Positions 44,513-53,006 of a DNA stretch of 64,000 nt are shown here, one piece after another; the stretch's first letter is position 1, and each line of letters opens with the position of its first letter. This DNA is from Chitinophagaceae bacterium (lineage in GTDB: Bacteria; Bacteroidota; Bacteroidia; Chitinophagales; Chitinophagaceae), in the NCBI GenBank assembly GCA_020403455.1, contig JADBXP010000028.1:62001-126000 (forward strand), in the 5' to 3' direction. The notes under the pieces were generated by a model. The model made no database searches. It was not told the origin of the DNA and saw only the letters and a list, made by a program, of their open reading frames with translations. The translations under genes and the position numbers were made by a program.

Positions 44513-45535
44513 CTACTGCATATCTGAATTAGTCAAATACCCCGACAACTCTTCCATCATATCGCGACTGCCGCCATAGAAAGGACTCCTTTGGTGTAAG
44601 GTCGTGGGAACAATATCTAAAATGCGTTGACTGCCATCAGTAGCAACACCTCCGGCCCGCTCAATAATAAATGCCATGGGATTACACTCATATAACAACC
44701 GAAGCTTCCCCGTCGCCTGATCGGTCAAGCTTGGATACATGAAAATACCCCCTTTAATCAAGTTCCGATGTACATCGGCAACCAAACTACCAATGTATCG
44801 CTGTGAATAAGGGCCGCCATCCATGACCGCCCTTTTCTGACAGGCAGTAATGTATTGTTGCACACCCTTCGGAAACCGAAAGAAATTACCATGATTAACA
44901 GAATAGATCGTTCCGACAGAAGGACATTGAATATCCGGATGACTCAGACAAAACTCACCTATAGAAGGATCGAGGGTAAACCCATTTACACCCCGACGGG
45001 TCGCATATACAAACATGGTACTGCTGCCATAAATTACATAGCCCGCTGCTACCAGTTTATTACCGGGTTGTAAAAAATCATCTTCGACACAAGGTTGGCC
45101 TACCGCACTCAACCGCCGATACACACTGAAAGTAGTTCCAATGGAAACATTCACATCAATGTTACTAGACCCATCTAACGGATCGAACAGACATACATAC
45201 TTGCTGTTATTACTCACCTCATCATTGAAAATTTCAACACCCTCAATCTCCTCACTGCCAATACCCGCACAACTAATGCCATGCTTTAGAACTCCGACCA
45301 ACTGCTGATTAGCGAATACATCGAGTTTCTTTACATCCTCCCCCTGAACATTGGTATGCCCGGCCTCTCCTAAAATATCTACCAGTCCGGCCTTATTCAC
45401 TTCCACGTTGATCCGCTTCGATGCTAAACCGATATCCCGCAATAAACTACTGAGTTCCCCCGTAGCGGAAGAAAAATTTCTGAGCTGCTGGATTGTAAAC
45501 TCATCAAGGGTAAGTACTTTTCTATTGATATACAT
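44513..45535 (-). CDS. fbp: Class 1 fructose-1,6-bisphosphatase
   Basis: A 340-residue gluconeogenic phosphatase that converts fructose 1,6-bisphosphate to fructose 6-phosphate. The metal-binding signature FDPLDGSSNIDVN lies at about residues 117-129, preceded by GSEEIEG; the substrate region with GKLRLLYECNPMAFIIERAGG closes the protein. The ATG at 45535 is used rather than a TTG two codons upstream. It is a single gene followed downstream by the susD terminator. Confidence 0.96.
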   Translation of the reverse strand: MYINRKVLTLDEFTIQQLRNFSSATGELSSLLRDIGLASKRINVEVNKAGLVDILGEAGHTNVQGEDVKKLDVFANQQLVGVLKHGISCAGIGSEEIEGVEIFNDEVSNNSKYVCLFDPLDGSSNIDVNVSIGTTFSVYRRLSAVGQPCVEDDFLQPGNKLVAAGYVIYGSSTMFVYATRRGVNGFTLDPSIGEFCLSHPDIQCPSVGTIYSVNHGNFFRFPKGVQQYITACQKRAVMDGGPYSQRYIGSLVADVHRNLIKGGIFMYPSLTDQATGKLRLLYECNPMAFIIERAGGVATDGSQRILDIVPTTLHQRSPFYGGSRDMMEELSGYLTNSDMQ

Positions 45536-45578
45536 AGACAACCATTGAGTTAAGCAATAACAGCAGCCACTTCAACAA

Positions 45579-46061
45579 TCAAAACTTCCTGATCAGCCTC
45601 ACATGCACCGGAGTTTCCCGGTATTCCGTATACGTGTAACCATTGTAAAAGTTGATCACATACGCCCCATTGGCATCTTCCTTCGATGGCTGGGAAGTCC
45701 AGTAATTCCCTACCTGAAAACCACCGATCATCTGGCGATGTACATACAATAACTCTAGCTCCTCTTTGTTGGGCACTCTCCATTGATCGGATTCACCCAA
45801 CCGAAAATCTTTCGCTAACTGAATTGCCTCCGACCACTTGATCATCTTTCCCGCATCTTCCTTTGCAACCAACAATCCATGTGGCACTTTCTTCTCGTAA
45901 CCCGGTTGACCCTTCTCTATAATTGTAACAACAATTCCCCCCTTATAACTATCGCCGGGTTTTAATCGCTGTGCACCCACCGGTGCTGCAATAAAAAAAA
46001 TCAGACAGAGCATCCAACCTGCCTGTAGAAATATTGACCGCATCATTTGACTTGATTTCAT
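45579..46061 (-). CDS. DUF1566 (Lcl-like) domain protein, exported
   Basis: A 160-residue exported protein with a signal peptide (about 1-31, ends AAPVGA before QR). The mature part has WSEAIQLAKDFRLGESDQW, RVPNKEELELLY and NYWTSQ, the C-type-lectin-like DUF1566/Lcl pattern also related to sulfatase-modifying-factor folds. These domains usually mediate binding. The ATG at 46061 is chosen over a 14-codon extension. It precedes fbp by 43 bases on the same strand, but no functional link is evident. Confidence 0.82.
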   Translation of the reverse strand: MKSSQMMRSIFLQAGWMLCLIFFIAAPVGAQRLKPGDSYKGGIVVTIIEKGQPGYEKKVPHGLLVAKEDAGKMIKWSEAIQLAKDFRLGESDQWRVPNKEELELLYVHRQMIGGFQVGNYWTSQPSKEDANGAYVINFYNGYTYTEYRETPVHVRLIRKF

Positions 46062-46171
46062 ATAGCAAGTTACAAACAAAATACCACCCGGCTCACGCAC
46101 CACCCATTCGCAGTTACTGCCACCCCCTTTTCCCTGATCTGTCGTAAATTACATGCTCCAAGACTGATCAT

Positions 46172-46930
46172 ATGTGCTATTACCTGGGTATAGAAGTGAA
46201 AAAAGAAACTTTTATTCACCTGAAAGACTTGCAGGTGCAGGTAAAAGACCATGACCTGATCCGTCCTATGATGAGCGGTTTTGAATACGACACCTGGCCC
46301 ATTATCATTCCGGCAGCGGATGGAAAAGAGCTGGAGCTAACACTGGCACATTGGGAACTGATACCCGGTTGGATCAATTCACAAGAAGAACTGGCCGCCA
46401 GCAGAAAAAAATTCAATACCCTCAACGCAACTGCAGAAAGATTGCTGGAAAGCCGTGTCTATCAAGCTGCTGCAATAAAAAGACGTTGCCTGATTCTGGC
46501 TTCCGGTTTTTACGAATGGAGGCACTTTACCCCCACAGGTACTAAAAAACCCATTACCTATCCCTATTATATTAGGGTTACCCATCAACCCTACTTTTTT
46601 GTTGCCGGCATCTGGCAAAACTGGACCGACAAATCAACGGGTGAAACCATGCCTTGTTTTTCATTGGTCACCACCACTGCCAATTCCATCATGTCAGCCA
46701 TCCACAATACCAAAAAACGTATGCCCACAATTCTTCCCGAAGAACAGGCCTACCAGTGGATTCAACCCAACATCAGCAAAGAAGAAATCACCCGGCTGGC
46801 AGCTTTTTCTATTCCAAGCGACCAACTTTCTGCTACCACCATCCACAAAGATTTCAGAACATCGTCTAACCCTACCGAACCGTTTGAGTTCGAGGAATTA
46901 CCCCCAATTAGCAGTTCCATGAACCCGTGA
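46172..46930 (+). CDS. SOS response-associated peptidase (SRAP/HMCES-YedK family)
   Basis: A 252-residue protein that forms a covalent DNA-protein crosslink with abasic sites in single-stranded DNA. The reactive Cys2 follows the initiator Met (MCYYLG). The other active-site residues are in TLNATAERL (Asn), SGFYEWRH (Glu) and AIHNTKKRMPTIL (His), all conserved. It heads a plus-strand run of five genes with small overlaps; the last, an alkyltransferase-like protein, is also linked to DNA damage. Confidence 0.94.
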   Translation: MCYYLGIEVKKETFIHLKDLQVQVKDHDLIRPMMSGFEYDTWPIIIPAADGKELELTLAHWELIPGWINSQEELAASRKKFNTLNATAERLLESRVYQAAAIKRRCLILASGFYEWRHFTPTGTKKPITYPYYIRVTHQPYFFVAGIWQNWTDKSTGETMPCFSLVTTTANSIMSAIHNTKKRMPTILPEEQAYQWIQPNISKEEITRLAAFSIPSDQLSATTIHKDFRTSSNPTEPFEFEELPPISSSMNP

Positions 46931-47259
46931 AAACAATTGTCAAAATGCTAAATATTTTAGTATTTTGCGTGGTGGAATGGCTTTTTAAGATACTCTTTGA
47001 CCGTAAGTACATCACGTTGAAAGCAAGGCTCGTCTACCTGTCTGATCAGGTGGAACGCATCGTAGTGATGGGGCGCAATCGCTCTATTACCCTACAAAGC
47101 AACCGACCCATGCTGGAAAATAAGGGGCTTAAAAACAAGCGCATCCATTGGAAGATCATAGAGGGCACCCTGCACAACATACGGGTGCTGCAAAGCATTA
47201 TACAAACCCTTGAAAGGCATTTAAAAAACAATGGGCCTGTTCCCCCTCCAGCACCCTAA
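46927..47259 (+). CDS. Hypothetical protein with N-terminal membrane segment
   Basis: A 110-residue protein I do not recognise. It starts at GTG 46927 with a 4-base GTGA overlap with the SRAP stop; an ATG at 46945 is an alternative. The first 25 residues are hydrophobic (MLNILVFCVVEWLFKILF), and the remainder is basic and helical (KNKRIHWKIIEGTLHNIRVLQ), ending in a Pro-rich tail. The overlap suggests translational coupling with SRAP. Codon usage resembles the neighbours, so it is probably a real gene. Confidence 0.6.
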   Translation: MKTIVKMLNILVFCVVEWLFKILFDRKYITLKARLVYLSDQVERIVVMGRNRSITLQSNRPMLENKGLKNKRIHWKIIEGTLHNIRVLQSIIQTLERHLKNNGPVPPPAP

Positions 47260-47277
47260 GTTGATTCCTGCTACTTG

Positions 47278-47285
47278 TATATTTG
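47278..47285 (+). promoter_or_regulatory. Promoter -7 element of trmB
   Basis: TATATTTG matches TAnnTTTG exactly and ends 7 bases before the trmB ATG, predicting a nearly leaderless mRNA. A TTG occurs 14 bases upstream, closer than the usual 18-21. Confidence 0.5.
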
Positions 47286-47292
47286 CGGTACC

Positions 47293-47997
47293 ATGGGACA
47301 AAAAAAACTGATTAGGTTTGAAGAAATCCGGCATTTTTCCAACGTGCTGGAATACCCTTCACAGATGAAGGGAAAGTGGCATGAATTCTTCGGCAACAAC
47401 CACCCAATAACACTGGAGTTGGCTTGTGGTAAAGGAGAATACGCTGTAGGACTTGGCCGGCTGCACCCGGAGCAGAATTTCATTGGCATCGATATCAAAG
47501 GAAACCGCATCTGGAGAGGTGCAAAGACCGCTCTGGAAGAAAAGCTGGACAATGTGGCCTTTATCCGATCTGCTATTGATCAGGTAACCAACTATTTTAC
47601 CGCCCAAGAAGTAGCGGGAATATGGATAACCTTCCCTGACCCTCAACTGCGTGAATCGAGATCGAAAAAAAGACTGACTCACCCCAGGTTCCTCCGGTTG
47701 TACCAACAATTTTTAGCTCCCGGTGGCCGGGTACACCTGAAAACCGATAGCCCGGTTTTATACACATTTACTTTAGAAGTGATTAACTTATTTGGACTTT
47801 CCTTGTTATACCATACGGACAATCTGTATGGGGGTGCTGATGTATCTGCTGAATTATCAATCAAAACCCATTACGAGGGTCTGGATATTGCAGGCAGCCA
47901 ATGCATCCATTATATTTGTTTCTTATTAGACCAGCCCCTGCCGACAGAGAAAGATGTGATACTAAAAAAACAGACAAGTGAGCCAGGAATTGATTGA
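47293..47997 (+). CDS. trmB: tRNA (guanine-N7-)-methyltransferase
   Basis: A 234-residue SAM-dependent enzyme that methylates G46 in the tRNA variable loop. The SAM motif LELACGKGEYAVGLG is at about residues 42-56, GIDIKGNRIWRGAKTA follows, and ITFPDPQ is a hallmark. KKRLTHPRFL and HLKTDSPVLYTFTL complete the family pattern. The ATG at 47293 is preferred to a TTG six codons earlier, which lies upstream of the promoter element. The stop overlaps the DUF5522 start by 20 bases. Confidence 0.95.
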   Translation: MGQKKLIRFEEIRHFSNVLEYPSQMKGKWHEFFGNNHPITLELACGKGEYAVGLGRLHPEQNFIGIDIKGNRIWRGAKTALEEKLDNVAFIRSAIDQVTNYFTAQEVAGIWITFPDPQLRESRSKKRLTHPRFLRLYQQFLAPGGRVHLKTDSPVLYTFTLEVINLFGLSLLYHTDNLYGGADVSAELSIKTHYEGLDIAGSQCIHYICFLLDQPLPTEKDVILKKQTSEPGID

Positions 47998-48190
47998 GGG
48001 AAAAGATTTTTATTATGATGAAAACGGCATGACCGTATTTACCCCAGAGTACCACCTTAACAAGGGTTACTGTTGTGGCCATGGGTGTCGTCATTGCCCT
48101 TACGACTACATCAACGTACCCGAACCCAGGAAATCATATTTATTACAAAGTACCGACAGACAATCATCTCCACCGGCACCTACTCACTAA
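47978..48190 (+). CDS. DUF5522 small cysteine-rich protein
   Basis: A 70-residue protein starting at GTG 47978, inside the trmB 3' end. The conserved core is DFYYDENGMTVFTPEYHLNK and GYCCGHGCRHCPYDY: four cysteines and two histidines in a tight cluster, probably a metal site. The function is unknown to me. No alternative ATG preserves the domain, so the GTG start and 20-base overlap appear real. The C-terminal 20 residues are likely disordered. Confidence 0.83.
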   Translation: MSQELIEGKDFYYDENGMTVFTPEYHLNKGYCCGHGCRHCPYDYINVPEPRKSYLLQSTDRQSSPPAPTH

Positions 48191-48248
48191 TTTCCTTGTG
48201 AGAAAGAAAAAATCCATAGAACAACCCAGAGAAGTACTACCCGCCGGA

Positions 48249-48587
48249 ATGCGCGACACAGATTTTTTCACCAGGGTTTATGAGGTAGTTCGCCTGGTAC
48301 CCAAGGGAAGGGTCACTACCTATGGTGCCATCGCCCGTTTCCTCGGCAGCGGAAAAAGTGCCAGGATGGTGGGCTGGGCAATGAACGCCTGTCACCAGGT
48401 AAAACCTCCGGTACCTGCACACAGGGTAGTGAATAGGAATGGGCAACTTTCAGGAAAAATGCATTTCGGTGAACCCGACCGGATGGAGCAATTATTGAAG
48501 AAAGAGAAAATAAACGTATCGAAGGACACGATTGTCAACTTCGAACAATTACTCTGGGATCCGCAGCAGGAAATTGAACTATTCTGA
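48249..48587 (+). CDS. Alkyltransferase-like protein (MGMT family, no reactive Cys)
   Basis: A 112-residue MGMT-like DNA-binding protein with VYEVVRLVPKGRVTTYGAIA and SARMVGWAMNAC (helix-turn-helix and Arg finger). The active-site PCHR is replaced by PAHR (Ala57), so it should not transfer alkyl groups. Cys-less ATL proteins flag O6-alkylguanine for nucleotide excision repair; the Ala form is known from Thermus. An upstream GTG at 48198 gives a 129-residue alternative, and the frame is open further into DUF5522. It closes the run that begins with SRAP. Confidence 0.88.
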   Translation: MRDTDFFTRVYEVVRLVPKGRVTTYGAIARFLGSGKSARMVGWAMNACHQVKPPVPAHRVVNRNGQLSGKMHFGEPDRMEQLLKKEKINVSKDTIVNFEQLLWDPQQEIELF

Positions 48588-49172
48588 TCAGCGGTAATAA
48601 GGATGAATCATCCAATAAACTATCGGACCGGTCACCGCTACATAGAACCACAGTGGCCAAGTAATTTTCGCCAGCTTCTTATGCAAAGTATATTCTGCTG
48701 TCAATGCGCGGTAGGCAGTAAATAAAATAAAAGGCAAAATGATGGCAGCCAGAAAAATATGGGTGATCAGTATGATGAAATAGATGGTTCTTGTACTTCC
48801 AACCGCAAGTAATTCATTGGCATCAACTTCTCCATCGTGATTGCTGTCACCAAACTTTGCTTCACCTGCGAGCAGGTGATGTAGAATATAGGAAACCAAA
48901 AAGATCACCGAGAAAATGAGCGCTGTCATCATCAGTTGCTTGTGTAAGTTGTAGTTGCCGCGCTTAACAGCTACCAATGCTGCCACCAACAACACAGCAA
49001 TCAACGCATTGATGAATGCATTTGCCGTAGCAAAAACATGTACATCAAAACCGGGTTCTATGTTAAGTTGAATTTTTCCCAGTAGAACCACAACAGCAAA
49101 TACTACTACAGAGAAAATTCCAATCAGCCAATATGCTTTCTTGTCATTCTTTGCTAAAACAGGAGGTAGCAT
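48588..49172 (-). CDS. DUF420 (CtaM-like) membrane protein with EF-hand-like loop
   Basis: A 194-residue protein with five hydrophobic segments. DUF420 proteins are linked to oxidase assembly; the Bacillus/Staphylococcus relative CtaM is needed for heme-A oxidase maturation. Between two membrane segments is a perfect EF-hand-type loop at residues 109-120: D109, N111, D113, G114, V116, E120 (GDSNHDGEVDANELL), suggesting calcium binding on one side of the membrane. It is the last gene of the respiratory run and ends on a TGATCA shared with the convergent ATL gene stop. Confidence 0.88.
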   Translation of the reverse strand: MLPPVLAKNDKKAYWLIGIFSVVVFAVVVLLGKIQLNIEPGFDVHVFATANAFINALIAVLLVAALVAVKRGNYNLHKQLMMTALIFSVIFLVSYILHHLLAGEAKFGDSNHDGEVDANELLAVGSTRTIYFIILITHIFLAAIILPFILFTAYRALTAEYTLHKKLAKITWPLWFYVAVTGPIVYWMIHPYYR

Positions 49173-49184
49173 GTAATTCAGTTT

Positions 49185-50006
49185 TTAATTGATACTATTT
49201 TCTTTTTTCTTGCGGAACTGCATAATTAATACAAAAAATACAACCAACACCACAATGACGAGCCACAACCAGCGCAGTTCCTGTATTTGAATGAACAAAC
49301 GGCTCTTTTTTGTTCTGTCTTTTTCGAGTAGCAGCAAGCCGATGTCTCTGGAAAGCTTTAACATAGATGCCGAATCCAGTCCATTATAATAACCACGTAC
49401 TTTATAAAACTTATCGAGCAATACGAACCTACTGGTATGTACAAAGTCCGGCGTCACCGGCTCTTCACTGAACTTGTCCACTTTGAGCTCATTGAATGCG
49501 AAATCATAGATCGCTTTTCTATCACCGGTGAGCATCCACCAGTTGTCATGATTAACGCCCATTCGATCTGCATATTCTTTCAATACCGGTACACTATCGT
49601 GCTCCGGATCTACCGTGAAAGAAATAAATTGTACGATAGAGCTATCCAGTTTTTTACGTGTATTTCCGCCTCTCAGAAATGACTCCTGTAAGGTCTGCAT
49701 ATTGGTAGTTAGTCTCGGACAAATTCCGCGACAGCTCGTAAAAAAGAAATCTGCAACAATTATTTTACCGGGACGGTCATACAATGATACCGTATCACCC
49801 AACTGATTGACCAGTTGTATGTTTGCTGTAGTGTGCCAAACTGTATCATTGACTAGCTTGCCCTTGATTTCTTTAGTTACTACAGTATCCATGAGGTAGT
49901 GCCTTGGCATCTCCACAGCATTGTCGCTGAGTGACTGAAGGAGAAGATAGGCGGTGAGGGGCAGAACAAGTGCCAACATCAACCCTAACAAAGCGCTTTT
50001 ATTCAT
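49185..50006 (-). CDS. SCO1/SenC family copper chaperone
   Basis: A 273-residue membrane-anchored thioredoxin-fold protein that delivers copper to the CuA site of cytochrome oxidase. It has membrane segments at both ends (about 5-24 and 243-263). The copper ligands are the Cys pair in FTSCRGICP and His in DFVHTSRFVLLD. It lies 12 bases before the DUF420 gene, but behind a terminator-like hairpin at 50017-50043, so it may be expressed partly apart from the oxidase genes. Confidence 0.92.
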   Translation of the reverse strand: MNKSALLGLMLALVLPLTAYLLLQSLSDNAVEMPRHYLMDTVVTKEIKGKLVNDTVWHTTANIQLVNQLGDTVSLYDRPGKIIVADFFFTSCRGICPRLTTNMQTLQESFLRGGNTRKKLDSSIVQFISFTVDPEHDSVPVLKEYADRMGVNHDNWWMLTGDRKAIYDFAFNELKVDKFSEEPVTPDFVHTSRFVLLDKFYKVRGYYNGLDSASMLKLSRDIGLLLLEKDRTKKSRLFIQIQELRWLWLVIVVLVVFFVLIMQFRKKKENSIN

Positions 50007-50016
50007 GTGATATGAT

Positions 50017-50043
50017 TAAAAAACCATCGCCGCCGGCGATGGT
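50017..50043 (-). terminator. Terminator-like hairpin between subunit IV and SCO genes
   Basis: On the minus strand ACCATCGCC, loop GGC, GGCGATGGT is a perfect 9-bp stem followed by seven U residues. It would reduce or stop transcription between the cytochrome oxidase subunit IV gene and the SCO gene. Confidence 0.7.
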
Positions 50044-50073
50044 ATATGATCGAATAGTATAGATAACAATCTA

Positions 50074-50487
50074 TTAATGCTTACCACCTTCCGGCTTGTG
50101 CTCTTTTTTTTCCACCTTGATGGTGCTTTGTTCCTTAAAATGCGGATCGTAGGTATTCCGCAGATTTTTAAAGGAATTACCGTCATAAAGAAACGCTATT
50201 ATAAACCAGATGAAGAGTGCCAGCGGAACTACGATCGTCATGATGAGGTTACGGATCTCATGCTTCAGGTGCATGAAATAAGCAACGATATAGAAAGCTT
50301 TCGCCATCATAAGGATTACAATCACGCCTTTTATCAAAAGACGCAGCCCTTCTCTTTCCAGCGGAATGCCAATCATTAAAAATCCCAAAACCAACTCGAC
50401 AATGGTGAGAACACTGAGAATGATAGTTACTTTCCAAATCTCTTTCGTTCCTCCACCGGACTGGTGCTCTGCATGTGTATGTTCCAT
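50074..50487 (-). CDS. Cytochrome c oxidase subunit IV (prokaryotic)
   Basis: A 137-residue protein with three membrane segments (about 20-43, 50-70 and 80-102) and a charged C-terminal tail. EIWKVTIILSVLTIVELVLG and AFYIVAYFMHLKHE match the COX4_pro/caa3 subunit IV pattern. It is a small structural subunit of the terminal oxidase, and the fifth gene after coxB in the oxidase part of the run. The hairpin terminator follows 31 bases after its stop. Confidence 0.88.
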   Translation of the reverse strand: MEHTHAEHQSGGGTKEIWKVTIILSVLTIVELVLGFLMIGIPLEREGLRLLIKGVIVILMMAKAFYIVAYFMHLKHEIRNLIMTIVVPLALFIWFIIAFLYDGNSFKNLRNTYDPHFKEQSTIKVEKKEHKPEGGKH

Positions 50488-50527
50488 AAATAATATTAGT
50501 AGTGTTGAGACAAATTTATTGACGCTA

Positions 50528-51205
50528 TCAAATCAGGTAAAAACAAGTAAATACAAATACCCAAACCAGATCTACAAAGTGCCAGTATAACCCGGCTTTT
50601 TCAATCATCAGGTAGTGACCACGCTTTTCAAAGCTATTGTTCATAGCCATGATCAACATAATAATGTTGATGATTACACCGGAGAATACGTGAAAACCAT
50701 GGAAGCCTGTAATGGTAAAGAAGTAGTTGGTAAAATTCGTAGAAGATGCGGTACCATCGTGGTTCAGGAAGGGATTGCTACCCCACCAGGCACCTTCATG
50801 ATAAAGGTGCGTCCATTCCCATGCCTGGCAACCTAAGAATGCAGCACCTCCAATGATTGTCCAGATCATATACTTGATTACTCCTTTTTTATCCATATTG
50901 TGACCTGCATGAACAGCAAGTACCATGGTCACGGAACTGATGATGAGAATAAAAGTCATGATACTCACGAATACCAGTGGAGCATTAACTCCTTCGGGTG
51001 CGAAGGGGAAACTCTTAAATACTTCGTTAGGGTCGGGCCATCCATTGGATGAAAAGCGGATGGTTCCATAAGAAATCAGAAAAGCGCCAAAAGTGAAAGC
51101 ATCACTCATGAGGAAATACCACATCATGAGTTTTCCGTATTCCACATTAAAAGGACTCTTTCCGCCGCTCCACAATTTGGTGGGTGTTGCTGTTGTAGTT
51201 GACAT
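50528..51205 (-). CDS. coxC: Cytochrome c oxidase subunit III
   Basis: A 225-residue protein with five or so membrane segments, the bacterial five-helix form. KLMMWYFLMSDAFTFGAFL, TITGFHGFHVFSGV and the C-terminal AGLYWHFVDLVWVFVFT are characteristic, the last including the H-F-V-D motif. It stabilises subunit I and the oxygen pathway. A second, shorter subunit III-like gene lies 77 bases upstream, so the cluster has two paralogous subunit III genes. Confidence 0.93.
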   Translation of the reverse strand: MSTTTATPTKLWSGGKSPFNVEYGKLMMWYFLMSDAFTFGAFLISYGTIRFSSNGWPDPNEVFKSFPFAPEGVNAPLVFVSIMTFILIISSVTMVLAVHAGHNMDKKGVIKYMIWTIIGGAAFLGCQAWEWTHLYHEGAWWGSNPFLNHDGTASSTNFTNYFFTITGFHGFHVFSGVIINIIMLIMAMNNSFEKRGHYLMIEKAGLYWHFVDLVWVFVFTCFYLI

Positions 51206-51282
51206 GGGTCTATTGAAAATTTCGGTACAAATTTATTAGGTGTTGAGCAAAATCAGGCATTTATGTTGAACTTTTTCTTCAT

Positions 51283-51855
51283 CTAACCGACAGCTAAATA
51301 GAACATGAACAGATAAATCCACAATACGTCTACAAAGTGCCAGTAAATACCTGCCAATTCGATGGGCAATGGGCTATAATTCTTCGATTTACGGCTGTAA
51401 ACACCTGCCAGGAGCACAATCAGTGCAATTACTCCTCCCAGCACATGCAACATGTGCATGCCGGTAATAACCAGCAAGTAGGAGGCAGCGGAATTGCTGC
51501 GTTGGCCCATAAGTTGAATGCCATCTTTTTCCAGCTGCCAGAAACCTGTTAGCTGGCAAACAATGAAGACCAGGCCAAGAACAGCTGTAATAGTAATCAA
51601 TTGCCTGTAGCGCATCATTTCTCTGGCCTTGAATGCTTTCCCAGCCAGGTGCAAGGTTAGACTGCTGGCCAGAATGACTACAGTACTTAGCCAAAAAATC
51701 TTGGGAAGACTGAATTTTAACCAGCTGCCCTCATTCATTTTAACGATATAGGCACTGGTGAAGCCTGCAAACATCATCACTATGCTGGCCATGGCTACCC
51801 ATAGTGTGAATTTCTTGGGATGAATGCGGGAAGAAGGGACAGTTGTAGTATTCAT
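51283..51855 (-). CDS. Cytochrome c oxidase subunit III-like protein (second copy)
   Basis: A 190-residue subunit III family protein with five membrane segments. FAGFTSAYIVKMNEG near the N-terminus and ELAGIYWHFVDVLWIYLFM at the C-terminus are typical, as is GMHMLHVLGG. It differs from the neighbouring 225-residue copy in its N-terminus and in lacking the Asp-containing SDAF segment. Paired subunit III genes of unequal length are common in Bacteroidota oxidase clusters, where both are thought to be oxidase subunits. Confidence 0.9.
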   Translation of the reverse strand: MNTTTVPSSRIHPKKFTLWVAMASIVMMFAGFTSAYIVKMNEGSWLKFSLPKIFWLSTVVILASSLTLHLAGKAFKAREMMRYRQLITITAVLGLVFIVCQLTGFWQLEKDGIQLMGQRSNSAASYLLVITGMHMLHVLGGVIALIVLLAGVYSRKSKNYSPLPIELAGIYWHFVDVLWIYLFMFYLAVG

Positions 51856-51874
51856 ACGATTATCTGCTTTGAAT

Positions 51875-52840
51875 TCAATTAACTTTATCTGCCAGCAATG
51901 CTAACAGCACTACCGGCAAGTAGATATAGCTGCTAAACATAACCCGTCTGGCTGCGGGAACGTCCATACTTATATAGAGGCGCATACTTTGGAAAACCAT
52001 GAAAAGGTTAGCAACCACCAGTACCCACATACTTACATACCCGGTTAGCCCAAAATAATAAGGTAAGATCCCGACCGGAATCATCAGTACAGAGTACATA
52101 ACCGCCTGTAAAGCAGTAAAACGTGTCGGTCCTTTATCGGCTGGCAATAATTTGAAACCTGCCTTACTGTAATCTGTATGTGCCACCCAGGCGATTGCCC
52201 AGAAATGTGGGAACTGCCAAAGAAATTGTATGGCAAAAAGAATCCAGCCTCCTGCATTGGTGTAATTTTTTTCCCCAACTGCGATGGTTGCAAATGGATC
52301 AATCATATTGGTTGCAGCCACCCAACCAATTAAACAAGGTAAAGCACCCGGAAATGCACCAACCAATACTGCAATAGAGTTGATTTTCTTCAGGGGGGTA
52401 TAAATAAAGGCGTACAGGAACAAACTGAATGCAGATAATAGAGCAGCGCTCCAGTTGAAAGCATGTGCCTCAGCGCGGAAGAAATAACCAATGATACCGA
52501 TACCGCTGGCCCCTGCAATGGCAGCGAATACATAGGCTTCTTGTTGCGTCATTCTTCCGGCGGCAACCGGTCTAGATGCTGTTCGCTTCATCATGGCATC
52601 TGTATCCTTTTCCTGCGCCTGATTGATAGCATTGGCACTTCCTGTAATCAGCATCCCCGCAAGGAAAAGCCATCCGATCATCGTCCAATCAAAATGAATC
52701 ACATTCGGTGCTAACAGGTAACAGATGACACAGGAAAAAACAACGGTAAAACTCAGGGTGAATTTTGTCAGCTGGAAATAATCCCGCCACTTATTTGGCC
52801 TTGTATTGCCTGACTGATTATCGGTAGCGGTTGTATTCAT
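51875..52840 (-). CDS. ctaB: Protoheme IX farnesyltransferase (heme O synthase)
   Basis: A 321-residue UbiA-family membrane prenyltransferase that converts heme B to heme O. The Asp-rich motif NAINQAQEKDTDAMMKRT and SRPVAAGRMT fall at about residues 73-97; eight or so membrane segments follow, with the second Asp-rich region around HTDYSKAGFKLLP. Heme A synthase at 20 kb supplies the next step. The gene lies after coxA and a stem-loop and 19 bases before the shorter subunit III gene. Confidence 0.96.
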   Translation of the reverse strand: MNTTATDNQSGNTRPNKWRDYFQLTKFTLSFTVVFSCVICYLLAPNVIHFDWTMIGWLFLAGMLITGSANAINQAQEKDTDAMMKRTASRPVAAGRMTQQEAYVFAAIAGASGIGIIGYFFRAEAHAFNWSAALLSAFSLFLYAFIYTPLKKINSIAVLVGAFPGALPCLIGWVAATNMIDPFATIAVGEKNYTNAGGWILFAIQFLWQFPHFWAIAWVAHTDYSKAGFKLLPADKGPTRFTALQAVMYSVLMIPVGILPYYFGLTGYVSMWVLVVANLFMVFQSMRLYISMDVPAARRVMFSSYIYLPVVLLALLADKVN

Positions 52841-52922
52841 TCCAAAGTATTTGTTCCCTTAGAACCGAGTAAGTGTAGGACTTGCACTAACAACAATGTC
52901 CGACAGGTTTTGTTTATAACAA

Positions 52923-52950
52923 CAATGCTCCCAAGGGATCGGGAGCATTG
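52923..52950. other. Intercistronic stem-loop between coxA and ctaB
   Basis: CAATGCTCCC, 8-base loop, GGGAGCATTG: a perfect 10-bp stem between the coxA stop (53007) and the ctaB start (52840), without a T tract on either side. An mRNA processing, stability or weak-termination role is possible. Confidence 0.5.
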
Positions 52951-53006
52951 CCTGGTATTATCCTTTATCCCGGTAAGACAAAGCCAAGTTACCGGAGAAT
53001 TGTTTA

